64,000 bases of DNA from Sipunculus nudus. Its lineage: Eukaryota; Annelida; Sipuncula; Golfingiida; Sipunculidae. The DNA is taken from assembly GCA_026874595.1 (NCBI GenBank), contig CM049308.1, positions 94,851,624-94,915,623 of the forward strand. The letters run 5' to 3'. The notes under the pieces were generated by a model, which was not told the origin of the DNA, ran no database searches, and saw only the letters and a list, made by a program, of their open reading frames with translations. Position 1 is the stretch's first letter, and each line of letters begins with the position of its first letter. The position numbers and the translations under genes are program-made. Shown piece by piece: positions 47,357 to 58,565 of this stretch.

Positions 47357-47694
47357 AGGAGGCAGAACCCAGGGGCCTACGTTAATTTTCCAGATTCTCT
47401 GATATTATACCGATACAAAGAGTTTTATTAGCTCAACTGACTTTCAGTCATGCTGTGCTATAGCGATTGGTCTTAGTCCGTCGTCCTTCCGTCTGTCCGT
47501 ATTGGCTTGTATTGAATAAAAATTAATACAAAAGCACCCGTTTCACAATAATTCTTGCATGGATTTCCTTATTATAATCTTTCAGGGATCTCTTAAAATG
47601 AGAGAGAGCATTGACTTGCATTACCAGTTATTACATTACAATGAAAATTTCATTCCCCGATCAGCTTGAATCATAAATCATGTGATAAACTGGA

Positions 47695-47760
47695 TGACGT
47701 CAGACACATCATCAGAGACCGGTCAGTGAGTGTATATAAACATCCTCCTCTCTCAGTGCT
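47695..47760 (+). promoter_or_regulatory. Possible core promoter: CRE, TATA box, initiator
   Basis: A full CRE palindrome TGACGTCA lies at 47695-47702, TATATAAA at 47733-47740, and a TCTCAGTGC initiator-like site at about 47,751-47,759. The next 230 bp are unusually C/G-rich for this region (CCGCCCGTCCCCGCCTCCC), like a 5' UTR. No coding exon follows closely. The STUM exon 9.6 kb downstream on the same strand is a possible target, but nothing here proves it. Confidence 0.35.
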
Positions 47761-48017
47761 CTGACCGACTGTCTTCGTAGTCAGTGTCCTTATTTCCCAT
47801 CAATTACCAGCCTGTCATTTTCCGACTGTTCCGCCCGTCCCCGCCTCCCTTCCCAGACAGACTGAATTGTTCTGTAAACTGACCTACAGTTACGGCCACT
47901 GCCTTGACTCCAGCGTGCTCTCCCGATCAGTTACACAGCCGGGTGTTGCATGTCGGGGTGCTTTAATTTACTGACACCAGCCATTTTTTAAGTGATGCCC
48001 GGAACTTGGGGACGTTA

Positions 48018-48169
48018 TTTCACGTTTGTTGTACTGCTTGCACATAATGACTGACATATGTACACATATTGTCTAATGTAACTGTGATTCATGTTTCACG
48101 TTTTTTGTACTGCTTGCACATAATGACTGACATATGTACACATAGTGTCTAATGTAACTGTGATTCATG
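48018..48169 (+). repeat. 76-bp tandem duplication
   Basis: TTTCACGTTTGTTGTACTGC onward is repeated at 48018 and 48094 with only two or three differences. Confidence 0.9.
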
Positions 48170-48428
48170 TTTCAAATGTTATATTCATAACATGCGTCAT
48201 CATGTTACTTGTATAATCCAGGGAGTTAAGGTACGGGTATTTTGGTAGTCAGATTATTTATGAAATCAATTAAATAGTTGCTGAAAGTAAATTTGGAATT
48301 TGTATAACAGTAGTCAAAGGTACCGGCCCTGACAATCTACATTGATATTGGCATAAAGAAAAAATTAAATTGTTCCTGAAGCTCATCAAATGATCTTTTT
48401 GTTTTTGATAAAGAATAGACCCAGTTGT

Positions 48429-48560
<132 letters not shown>

Positions 48561-49264
48561 TACAGTTACATTAGGTATTAGATAACGAAAAGTTGGCTAT
48601 AGTGGACTGGTAAGCCTACTTGACACGTGAAAAGTTATAAAAGGAAATGCACAACAACGGCCATCCATCTTGCTGCATCAATATCGTGGTAAACAGCCGG
48701 CAATCTTTACTAATATTAGGATCAACAAAAACGAACACATGTGAACTCACAAACCGAAGTGTAAATCCAGCTCTATGGTAACAAGACATTTCCTGTGCAA
48801 GACATGTACACCTTGAATTCATGCGGTCAAAAATTCGACAAGCATGCATTGGCATTTACCATTATGCTGAGTTTCAACTGATTTTCTTTTTCATATGGTA
48901 GGTCTTGTTATAAAGTACACAAACATATCTAACGACTGGTCGATTTATTTTATGCGAGAGCGTATACCTGCAAGCCATGAGGCGTAAAATGACGAAATAT
49001 ATTTGCAACCTTGACGAGACTTGCAGTGCGGCTCTCGTCATTACTCTCTCTCTGACGTTTCCATGGTCGAACTGATGAGGTGTACTGAAAATAAATGTGG
49101 TGCCTTTCTTCGAAAATTATTAAAGTAAATAATTATTAACAGAGACTGAAGAATAAGCATTATCTATAAGCAACAGATTATTTTTGTAACGTATATCTCG
49201 ACGGATCCTTATACTGTAGCCCGGTGTAAATTTTTCAGGATTATGTATCTATAAAGAGACATTA

Positions 49265-49815
49265 AGGGTACCTTTCCATACATGCGGGTCCAGCACGTGT
49301 AAAATCGAACAACTATATTACCCCCGTATGTGCGGATCTCCGCGTGGTACCGCATGCCGAATTTGGAGTCCATCAGTGTTGGATTTCCGCGGAGGCCGCA
49401 TGCGGACGCCACCTGCGGTATAAAAGTTTCTGGCACTTGCCCTTGTATTTGGAAAAGTTAAAAGAGCTGACAGTGCTTTAGGGCTGAATAAAAGTTTTTA
49501 TAGAGATACGGCCGGAAACCAACCCCATAGGTAACGTGTGACAGGAGATGGCCGTGCATTAGCTAAGCCTGGCTGGTAAGATACCCGCCCAAGCTTTGCC
49601 TTGCTAGTATAATATAATATGTTTAATCTGGATATTGGATAAAAATATTACACTTAACATAAAGAAATTATGATTATTTAGTGCATGCATTTACCACAAT
49701 AAGTGGGTCATCTGCATGCGGGGACCCGCACATATGAAAAGGCTCTCTCCACATGCTGGGACCCGCGCGGGTTCCGCCCGGAAAAATACCCGCATGTATG
49801 GGAATTAAGGCAGCA
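49265..49815. mobile_element. Inverted-repeat element with CATACATGCGGGT ends
   Basis: TTTCCATACATGCGGGTCC at ~49,275 pairs with ACCCGCATGTATGGGAA at ~49,789-49,805 in reverse orientation. Further GCATGCGG/CCGCATGC and GGGACCCGC motifs repeat inside. TTAA lies just outside each end (49,264 and 49,804 areas), which would fit piggyBac-type targets, but the left TTAA is offset from the inverted repeat, so this is uncertain. No ORF of note. Confidence 0.6.
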
Positions 49816-50904
49816 TAAAAGTAGAAATTAAAAAAATCATAATTATTAAACTGACATAAAAAGAATAACTTGAAAATTACTAGACCTGCAACAGGTCGAG
49901 GAATAATTTTTTTTTTCATTTTTTTTGTATCACCTTTATTAATGTTCAGTGATCATTTTATAATTCATGTATTGGCCCCTTCTGTGGGGTGCAAATAGTT
50001 TACTTTCTTTCTCCAGGGGGCCCCACTATCACTAAGGGATAAGGACTACATGAGAATCCTCGACCTGTAAAGTCTGCAGGGTTTCCACTGATATGAATAT
50101 GCATAAGCTGGCAGCACGTGTGCTGTCAGCCTTAATAGCCCTACATCTGTTTGCCCCAGGGAGCAATTAATAAGACATTCCACTGACCTTCTCACAAGGC
50201 TGTGACAACCCACTTACATTCGCACCCTGCCAGCTTGAACTGGCTACCCTGGTCTCAGTCATACACTTGTACACAGTCACATTTTGTATGGTAGTCCATT
50301 TTCACAAAATATCAGGCTTTCTGACAAAAAGCTAATACCGCTTAAAGCTAAAGTGCATGTTCTATATATCAACAACAGAAAGCTAAGAATATGCCCTTTC
50401 TAATGCTGCTATTTGCAAGTTGCAAAATCAGAGTCAGCAGGAGGCCCCAAAATTACTTGTTGATGTTGTTTCTGAATGTGCCCTGTGACATGCTGATCAG
50501 CTACAAACCTACATAAACCTTTATCAGCACACAAATGCTGCAGTAACCACCTAATACCATATTATTTGTTGGACTACATGTATTGGCTATGTTTTAAAGC
50601 TATATCTGCTGAACTCTTAGTCATTAAAAGAAAAAGCTTCTACCCAAAAAGCCTACACGGTACTAATGCTGCCCCCTTTCATTTTCGAAAATAACATGAA
50701 CTTTTCAAAGTCTTGCTAGAGGGCTCAAAAGTCAGAATATTGCTTAGAATGTTTCATTACACAATTCTCAAAAGTTGCTCTTTGAGGAAAAGTAAACATT
50801 AAATACTGTAGCTCATTGCTTGTTTTAAACCATCAGTCTCAATTTTGGTGAATACTTTGAAACGCAACCGATTTTTGATAAAATTGAAGAGAGGTTCGCA
50901 GTTA

Positions 50905-52210
50905 CTGTTGCTGCGATGACCAGTTCCAGTAATTCACAATTGTAATTACAGGTGGCGTCTGTGTAGGGACCTGTAAAATCTGTACTGCTGCCACCTAGCA
51001 CCGACTGGATTTCCAGTCGGTAACCCTGATGGGGCTACACTGACCACAGGTCTTGTGTCCTGTGATTAATGACTATACGGTGACACCCTGCTGGGCACCC
51101 CTGATGCAGAACAGATGTCCAGCCCCTTCACAACCATGTGGTCTGTGAGGTCTAGTGTAAACACTGCACCAGTAGGTGACAGTATCAGTCACATATGAAC
51201 AACTTAGCAGTTCACTATATAGCTGCAGCTTTATTGATATGTGGATATAAGAAATGAAGGAACGTCAGCTTGAAATTTTGCAGTACTTTACATCAAAGTA
51301 AAGACTGTATCCTGTGTGCTTCTACTGGGTCTAGAAAATCCCTTGTATAGGAGTTGATGTCATATTTGTTTGAAAACTTACACAAGGAAGAGCATTCAAC
51401 ACAGCCAGGACATTGTATTGTTATTGTCGTAATATGAGATTAACTAAATACTAAATTTCAAAACCTGAAGTGACTTTGCACCAGTATATGGACAATAATA
51501 ATTTATTGATATTATTATGAATCAACGTTGCATAATTTTGACACAAAGAATTGGAAGAACATTACAATATTATAATTACTGTTTTGCTCAAAGGAAATAA
51601 TATATAATATTTCTGAGGCCTAAAACTAAAAGGACACTAAAAGAGGCCTGTATGCCTAAGTCTTAATTACTTACAACACAAGTTTTCACTTAATTGCATG
51701 AATAGTTTATCATAGAAGTAAAAGTTGATATGTTCAACCTCCGCCTTAGTACTATTGAAAAAAGTAATGTCAAAGGTTAAAACCCATTAATTAATCAAAT
51801 ATGGCATAAAAACCATATTTAAATGCTATATCTTATCTAATACTTATAAAAGGATTTCAGTCCACCTGTATTCGCAATGTTTTCTGAAACCGCGTTGCAT
51901 ATGATACTGTGCTATACCTCATTTTAAAGGTTATTGTCCCCTCAGTGACATGGCCGATATATGAATAAATAATTTTTAATTTACACATCCTTTTGAGTGA
52001 TTTTTGCGTGTTTTCTGATATAAGCGAACTGCCTTTGGCAAATACCGGATTTTCTTTGCGGTCACCTCAAGCCAAGAATTAAGCCGATTTAAGGGTTTCC
52101 GTGCATATGAATAACCTTGCTTTCAAAGACGGATTTATGCATGTTTGAGCACACAGACGCCACCTGTAGTTACAATCGTGAATTACTGGAACTGGTCATC
52201 GCAGCAACAG
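50905..52210. repeat. 60-bp near-perfect inverted repeat pair, 1.2 kb apart
   Basis: The left arm 50905-50964 begins CTGTTGCTGCGATGACCAGT and ends GGTGGCGTCTGTGT. The right arm 52151-52210 is its reverse complement with about two mismatches. Sequence outside and between the arms does not match. No ORF or target duplication was seen. Confidence 0.85.
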
Positions 52211-53062
52211 GGCAGCTGGACATAGGGTCAACAGAGTAACAGAATAGGGGTTACTTTTACTTGGGGTATATTTATGTAAAATCAGAAACAGACAAAATTA
52301 TAGGGACCTACGCAGGTCTAGAAAATTACTTGCCTTGTGCAATTTTATACGATTTCCTAAATATTTAGTTAAGCATATAATATAAAAATTCTATCATATA
52401 AATTTTTCTGTTTTTCATGACTGTATTTCAGTATAAAGTATTTTGGCAAAATTAATAAATCCAAGATATAGGCCTATATGCAAATTGTTCTGCTGAACTG
52501 AAATGATTCTGACCTTACGCTAAATCCCTGTCCCCTGTACTACATTTGACGCTGTAGACTGGGCTGATTATGATCGAAAAAATCACTGGCACTCAGTATC
52601 ATTATCATTAGATTGATCAGTTAACGCCTTTTGAGAAGCTAATATTACAAGTTATTGTTAAGGTCAAACTAATTTCCTCTACCGATCATTCACGATTGGC
52701 TGACTGCACTTGGACCGGAACTGAGCTGACTAAATACACCCGGTCTGTGGTTCAGTAATAATTATGGAAATGTATTAATTTTGCAAGTGAATCAATTGTT
52801 CGCTAAAATTCAGTGTCGGGTGGTTAAGTAGAATTATGAATGAATCAAATTATACCAAGCATTCTGAGTGGTTCCGTCAGAAGTTTTATTGTTATGGACG
52901 AGTGAGACTGTAATGTGTCAACATTTATACTTCATTATTCCAGGCAGGGGCCTCAGGACGTAAGAGTTTACAACTCATCACTAGCTGAATACTGATCAAT
53001 GTCCACCTCGGGTTAGTTTCCTGGAGTAGCCAGGAGTACATGCCGTCACACAGCAGTTAATC
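52211..53062. other. Non-coding sequence before the minisatellites
   Basis: Nothing recognised: no long ORF, repeat or promoter signal. Confidence 0.4.
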
Positions 53063-54722
53063 AATAAAACGAAAGCACGTCACTGTAAACAGGGTGATCA
53101 GGCACTGAAACAATACCATAAAACGCCAGCAAGTCACAGTGACCCAGGAGGGATCAGACACTGACAACAGGATCATAAAATGACAGTACGTCACACTGTC
53201 CAAGGAAGGATCAGGCACATGTAGCAGGATCATAAAACGACAGTACGTCACAGTGACCCAGGAGGGATCAGTAACATGTAGCAGGATCATAAAACGACAG
53301 CACGTCACAGTGACCAAGGAGGGATCAGGCACATGTAGCAGGATCATAAAACGACAGTACGTCACAGTGACCCAGGAGGGATCAGGAACATGTAGCAGGA
53401 TCATAAAATGCCGCAGTGACCCGGGAGGGATCAGGAACATGTAGCAGGATCATAAAACGACAGTACGTCACAGTGACCCGGGAGGGATCAGGAACATGTA
53501 GCAGGATCATAAAACGACAGTACGTCACAGTGACCTAGGAGGGATCAGTAACATGTAGCAGGATCAGAAAACGACAGTACGCCACTGTGACCCGGGAGGG
53601 ATCAGGAACATGTAGCAGGATCAGAAAACGACAGTACGTCACAGTGACCCAGGAGGGATCAGGAACATGTAGCAGGATCATAAAACGACAGTACGTCACA
53701 GAGACCCAGGAGGGATCAGGCACATGTAGCAGGATCATAAAACGACAGTACATCACAGTGACCCAGGAGGGATCAGGCACATGTAGCAGGATCATAAAAC
53801 GACAGTACGTCACAGTGACCTAGGAGGGATCAGTAACATGTAGCAGGATCAGAAAACGACAGTACGCCACTGTGACCCGGGAGGGATCAGGAACATGTAG
53901 CAGGATCAGAAAACGACAGTACGTCACAGTGACCAAGAAGAGAACTGAGACATGTAGCAGGATCATAAAACGACAGTACGTCACAGTGACCCAGGAGGGA
54001 TCAGGAACATGAAGCAGGATCATACTGCGACAGTAGTCACAGTGACCAAGGAGGGATCAGGCACATGTAGCAGGATAAAAAAACGACAACACGTCACAGT
54101 GACCAGGAAGAGAACTGAGACATGTAGCAGGATCATAAAACGACAGTACGTCACAGTGACCCAGGAGGGATCAGGAACATGTAGCAGGATCATAAAACGA
54201 CAGTACGTCACAGTGACCCAGGAGAGATCAGGCACATGTAGCAGGATCATAAAACGACAGTACGTCACAGTGACCAAGAAGAGAACTGAGACATGTAGCA
54301 GGATCATAAAACGACAGTACGTCACAGTGACCCAGGAGGGATCAGGAATATGTAGCAGGATCATTAAACGACAGTATGGATCAGGCACATACAACAGGAT
54401 CATAAAATGACAGTTCGTCACAATGACCCAGGAGGGATCAAGCACATGTAGCAGAATCATACTGCGACAGTAGTCACAGTGACCCAGGAGGGATCAGGCA
54501 CATGTAGCAGGATCATAAAACGACAACACGTCACAGTGACCAAGAAGAAAACTGAGACATGTAGCAGGATCATAAAACGACAGTACGTCACAGTGACCCA
54601 GGAGGGATCAGGAATATGTAGCAGGATCATAAAACGACAGTACGTCACAGTAACCCAGGAGGGATCAGTAACATGTAGCAGGATTATAAAACGACAGTGC
54701 GTCACAGTAACCCTTGAGGGAT
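53063..54722. repeat. 57-bp minisatellite (about 29 units)
   Basis: The unit reads GATCATAAAACGACAGTACG then TCACAGTGACCCAGGAGGGA then TCAGGAACATGTAGCAG. The length of 19 codons keeps ORFs open on both strands. Variant units (GACCAAGAAGAGAACTGAG) recur at ~171-bp spacing and a five-unit block is duplicated 285 bp apart (53,533 and 53,817), so it grew by block duplication. Confidence 0.95.
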
Positions 54723-54730
54723 TTACACTG

Positions 54731-55586
54731 TTCTACGTCTTTGTCCATCGTCGCCCCGTTCTACGTCTTTGTTCATCGTCCGCCTTGTTGTACGTCTTTG
54801 TCGATCGTCCGCCCGGTCGTACGTCTTTATCCATCGTCCGCCTAGTAGTATGTCTTTGTCCATCGTCCGCCCTACCGTACGTCTTTGTCCATCGTCCGCC
54901 TGGTTGTACGTTTTGTCCATCGTCCGCCTAGTCGTACGTCTTTTTCCATCGTCCGCCTAGTTGTACGTCTTTGTCCATCGTCCGCCTATTTGTACGTCTT
55001 TGTCCATCGTTCGCCCAATCGTATAAATATACGTCTTTGTCCATCATCCGCCCCGTCGTACGTCTTTGTTCATCGTCCGCCCCATCGTATATATATACGT
55101 CTTTGCCCATCGTCCGTCCGGTCGTACGTCTTTATCCATCGTCCGCCTAGTAGTATGTCTTTGTCCATCGTCCGCCCCATCGTACGTCTTTGTCCATCGG
55201 CCGCCCCATCGTATATATATACGTCTTTGTCCATCGTCCGCCCCGTCGCACGTCTTTGTCCATCGTCCGCCTAGTCGTACGTCTTTATCCATCGTCCGCC
55301 CCGTCGTACGTCTTTGTCCATCGTCCGCCTAGTCGTACGTCATTTTTCATCGTCCGCCTAGTTGTACGTCTTTGTCCATCGTCCACCCCGTCGTACATAT
55401 ATACATCTTTGTCAATCGTCCGCCCCGTCGTATATATACAAGTCTTTGTCCATCGTCCGCCTAGTCGTACGTCTTTTTCCATCGTCCGTCTAGTTGTACG
55501 TCTTTGTCCATCGTCGCCCCGTCGTACGTGTTGTCCATCGTCCGCCCCAATGTACCTCTATGTCCATTGTCCGCCAAGTCGTACGT
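54731..55586. repeat. 29-bp minisatellite (about 29 units), abutting the 57-bp array
   Basis: The unit reads GTCGTACGTCTTTGTCCATC then GTCCGCCCC, with CCTA/CCCC variants and inserted TATATATA in several units. A 29-bp unit without stops is open in all frames, so the plus-strand reading cycles through three frames and repeats every 29 residues. Not a protein gene. Confidence 0.95.
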
Positions 55587-55590
55587 TAAC

Positions 55591-56034
55591 AGTGCACCGG
55601 TAATGTAGGACTCGAGTCCACTTTTTTAAGGACTCGGACTTGGACTCGAGGGTCCTGGTCTCTGACTTGCACTCGGACTGGGAGATAAGGGCTCGAGAAA
55701 TCAGGTCGAGTCCATCTCGAGTCCAGTAGAAAAGGAAACTCTGTCACAAATCATATAAAGTCTATACAAACCAAGTTTAAACTCTGCATCAGGGAACCCC
55801 TGTAAACTAACATTAAGTGTGCGTGATTATGGCAAATATCCTTTTTAATATGAAAAGTTGTATTGGACTCAGATTCGGACTTGGACTCTCAGTTCCAAAT
55901 GGCTCGGACTCGAAGAAAGTGGACTTGAACTCGAACCTCAGTGACTCGGCCCTGTACGCGTACTCGAGTGGTCTGGGCTCCCAAGTGCACTCAGACATTG
56001 ATGGCTTGGACTGGACTACATCACTGCAGTGCAT
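55591..56034. mobile_element. GACTCGGACTTGGACTCGAG-rich element with imperfect inverted ends
   Basis: The left end AGTGCACCGGTAATGTAGGA and the right end (other strand) ATGCACTGCAGTGATGTAGT are similar inverted termini. Subterminal GGACTCGGACTTGGACTC motifs recur six or more times in both halves. Such termini are typical of small non-autonomous DNA elements; the superfamily was not determined. Confidence 0.55.
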
Positions 56035-56149
56035 AAATCCAAACCGTTATAGCTTTGGACTTTACTAAGTTTGTTAAGCGCAAAAACTATTACCATGGGA
56101 GCAGTGGCGGATCCAGAACAAACTGAAGGGGGGGGGGGGGGGGGGGGCG

Positions 56150-57411
56150 ACGGCTCATATTTTAGCTTGCATGGTGGTCGAGGGGGGAGGGTGTGGGAAA
56201 CTTTTGAAGATGTGATGATTAAGGAATCAAATTTTAGCATTTTCGGGCACTTCTGTTTGTCATATTGAGGGTGTTATTTTAAACTTAAAAATAATGATTT
56301 CTGTTATAGTTACTAGGCATATTCAGCTGACCGCCGTAACCGATGGTCTAACCCAAGTTATTAAAAATCAGTTTTAAACAAGAAAAAGCCTGGTTGATGA
56401 GAAAACATAAATATATCTTGGATTATCGTTATTTAGTCTCAAATTCCCTGTAATGGAATTCAACCTTGCTGGGTGCTTAGAATTATAAGAATAACAATTA
56501 AATATTATTTGAATAGCCTATAAATATCATACAAATAATCAAGTGTTTTATCAATGCATATACCATAAAAAAAACACTGTCCCCCTTTAACTTGTTCTAT
56601 ACATTTTATTGTCTAATTTGAATATAAAATAACTTTCAGTTGATTTTTTATTTCCCGGGATGCAACAAACAGGTCGTGTGTTTCCTTTTGAGATTAAAAA
56701 GAGCCAACTTCAAGTGAGACACTTCGATTGGTAGAGTAAGCCAAGCAAGGACCCCCAGGGTGTATACATTTTATTACAGCAGTCATGAAAATGAACAAAC
56801 AAACACCATTCATCATTCTTACGTCACCGACCGCTCAGTGTTTTTGTACTGGAAAACCTCACACTCCGAGCTTTAAACAGGTTTCTTTTTTACATCTCCA
56901 CTATATTACCCCCTACACTTTGTCCTCTCATAATCAACAGTATCCTGATAATGTCTCTTTTTGTTCATTGAACTTGAAGGAGGACGGAAAAGTCGATGCT
57001 CCCTCAAACAAGTTGAGAGTTCTTGACAACGCTTTGGTGTACACGGTACACACTTGAACGAAATACAAACAGATCAAAACGGATCAGGAAAGCCCTCTGG
57101 CTGAGGCAGACAAAGTATGAAACAAAAAGTATTACTCCGGTACCATATGAAATATAAATATGATTTCCTGCTTCAAAGCTGACAGCGGATGACTGGCTAT
57201 AATAGAGCAGCGGAGGGCGTGCGGGATTGATTCTGCGTGGCTGTGCTGTTCTGCTGGATTGATCGGCTGTCAAACTGAGTGTACCTGGGCTGTGTAAGCC
57301 CTGCCTGTAGCGTGCTGGCTGAGATGACAGCCAAACAACACTAAGCTGGCGTGGTCGCCACTAAATCATCCTTGTATTGTGGAAAGTTTCGCGCGGGTAC
57401 CGGATTTGGTC
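56150..57411. other. Sequence upstream of the STUM start
   Basis: No separate gene was recognised. GCCCTGCCTGTAG at about 57,299-57,311 is a possible acceptor for a 5'-UTR exon, so the first STUM exon may be further upstream. A poly-G run after a hAT-like end lies at 56,102-56,148. Confidence 0.3.
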
Positions 57412-58084
57412 ATGTCAGTCTCCGGAAAAAAAGGTGAAAGGTCAACCTCTAGGGACCAACCAGGCGCTACGTCCGTTGATCAGACCACAAGGTCGGTTGA
57501 GGAAGTCCAAGAAGGTGTACCGCACAAGAAACAGGAGTTCAAGAAGACATCAGCGGCAGAGAGTCCGTGCGGTGGGCGGGTGGTTATCACCTACGACAGT
57601 CCGTCAGATGATGGCAAATCACTAACTAGTCACAGAGCGCGTGACCGCTGGAACACCATCAGAGCCAACCTCTTGCCGCTTGCCCACATGGCTCAGCCTT
57701 CAGATGCCGTCATCAGCCGGGCTGGTCAGTCCACCGGCTCGCCATTCCAGAAAGACGTTTTACGCGTCCCCGGCACGGTAACACACAGCGACTCGGAGGA
57801 TTCAGGGAGGGACACCCCACTACCACGATCTAACACTGTCCTGGACACCGGACGGAAAAACAGCAAAACGTCCGTAACGTCCAGAACGTCCGAATTAGAT
57901 CCTCTACAGAACAGTCACGGACGGACACAGCGGGAGGCGCAGGAGGAGGGTCACGACCAGGACTCGCCCTCACCCGGACCCTCTCAAGGACCCTCCACCG
58001 GAGAGTCCTTCCTCAGCACAGCCATACCGTTCCTTCCCGTGGGGACAGCAGCATTCTGCCTTTTCATCAACATCTTCCTGCCCG
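57412..58084 (+). CDS. STUM: STUM/SPEC3-family membrane protein, first coding exon (3' partial)
   Basis: The ATG at 57412 opens about 224 codons. Residues 1 to ~195 are polar, rich in Ser, Thr, Arg and Pro, and probably a disordered cytoplasmic tail. The last ~22 residues form a hydrophobic segment containing IPFLPVGTAAFCLFINIF then LPG(I)G, the start of the Spec3/Stum domain. In Drosophila, stum is needed for mechanosensation by proprioceptive neurons; sea urchin SPEC3 is a ciliated-ectoderm gene. An exon break at LPG fits the family domain continuing in a downstream exon. The donor is probably CCCG|GTATAG (exon end 58084); ATAG|GTTCGT at 58089-58095 is the alternative. The frame stays open to 58176 only through repeat sequence. 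A GTG 33 bases upstream is in frame but not a likely start. The remaining exons were not found and should be to the right. Confidence 0.75.
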
Positions 58085-58565
58085 GTATAGGTTCGTATCA
58101 TCAACATTTTCCTGTCCGGTACAGTTTAGGACATTTTGTACCGTATTGTCACCATCTTAATTCCTTCCAGGTATGAGTTCGTATCATCAACATTTTCCTG
58201 TCCGGTGCAGTTTAGGACATTTTGTACAGTATTGTCACCATCTTAATTCCTTCCAGGTATAGGTTCGTATCATCAACATTTTCCTGTCCGGTACAGTTTA
58301 GGACATTTTGTACCGTATTGTCACCATCTTAATTCCTTCCAGGTATAGGTTCGTATCATCAACATCTTCCTGTCCGGTACAGTTTAGGACATTTTGTACC
58401 GTATTGTCACCATCTTAATTCCTTCCAGGTATAGGTTCGTATCATCAACATCTTCCTGTCCGGTACAGTTTAGGACATTTTGTACCGTATTGTCACCATC
58501 TTAATTCCTTCCAGGTATAGGTTCGTATCATCAATATCTTCCTGCTAGTATAGGTTCGTATCATC
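58065..58565 (+). repeat. 86-bp tandem repeat made from the STUM exon-1 end and splice sites (6 units)
   Basis: GTTCGTATCATCAACAT starts at 58091, 58177, 58263, 58349, 58435 and 58521 (exactly 86 bp apart), plus a truncated unit at 58554. Each unit repeats ATCAACATCTTCCTGTCCGG (the exon end encoding INIFL then P/S) with GGTACAG, and ends TTCCTTCCAG|GTATAGG. A diverged piece, TTTTAGGTACCGGTTCGTAT, lies at ~58,713. Confidence 0.92.

Noticed and set aside
53057-55603. ORFs of 60-150 codons on both strands
   Set aside because: Repeat-driven (57-bp and 29-bp units); no start context, domain or splice evidence.
56102-56148. Isolated hAT-like terminus CAGTGGCGGATCCAG before a G run
   Set aside because: No partner terminus or 8-bp target duplication was seen, so it is not called as an element.
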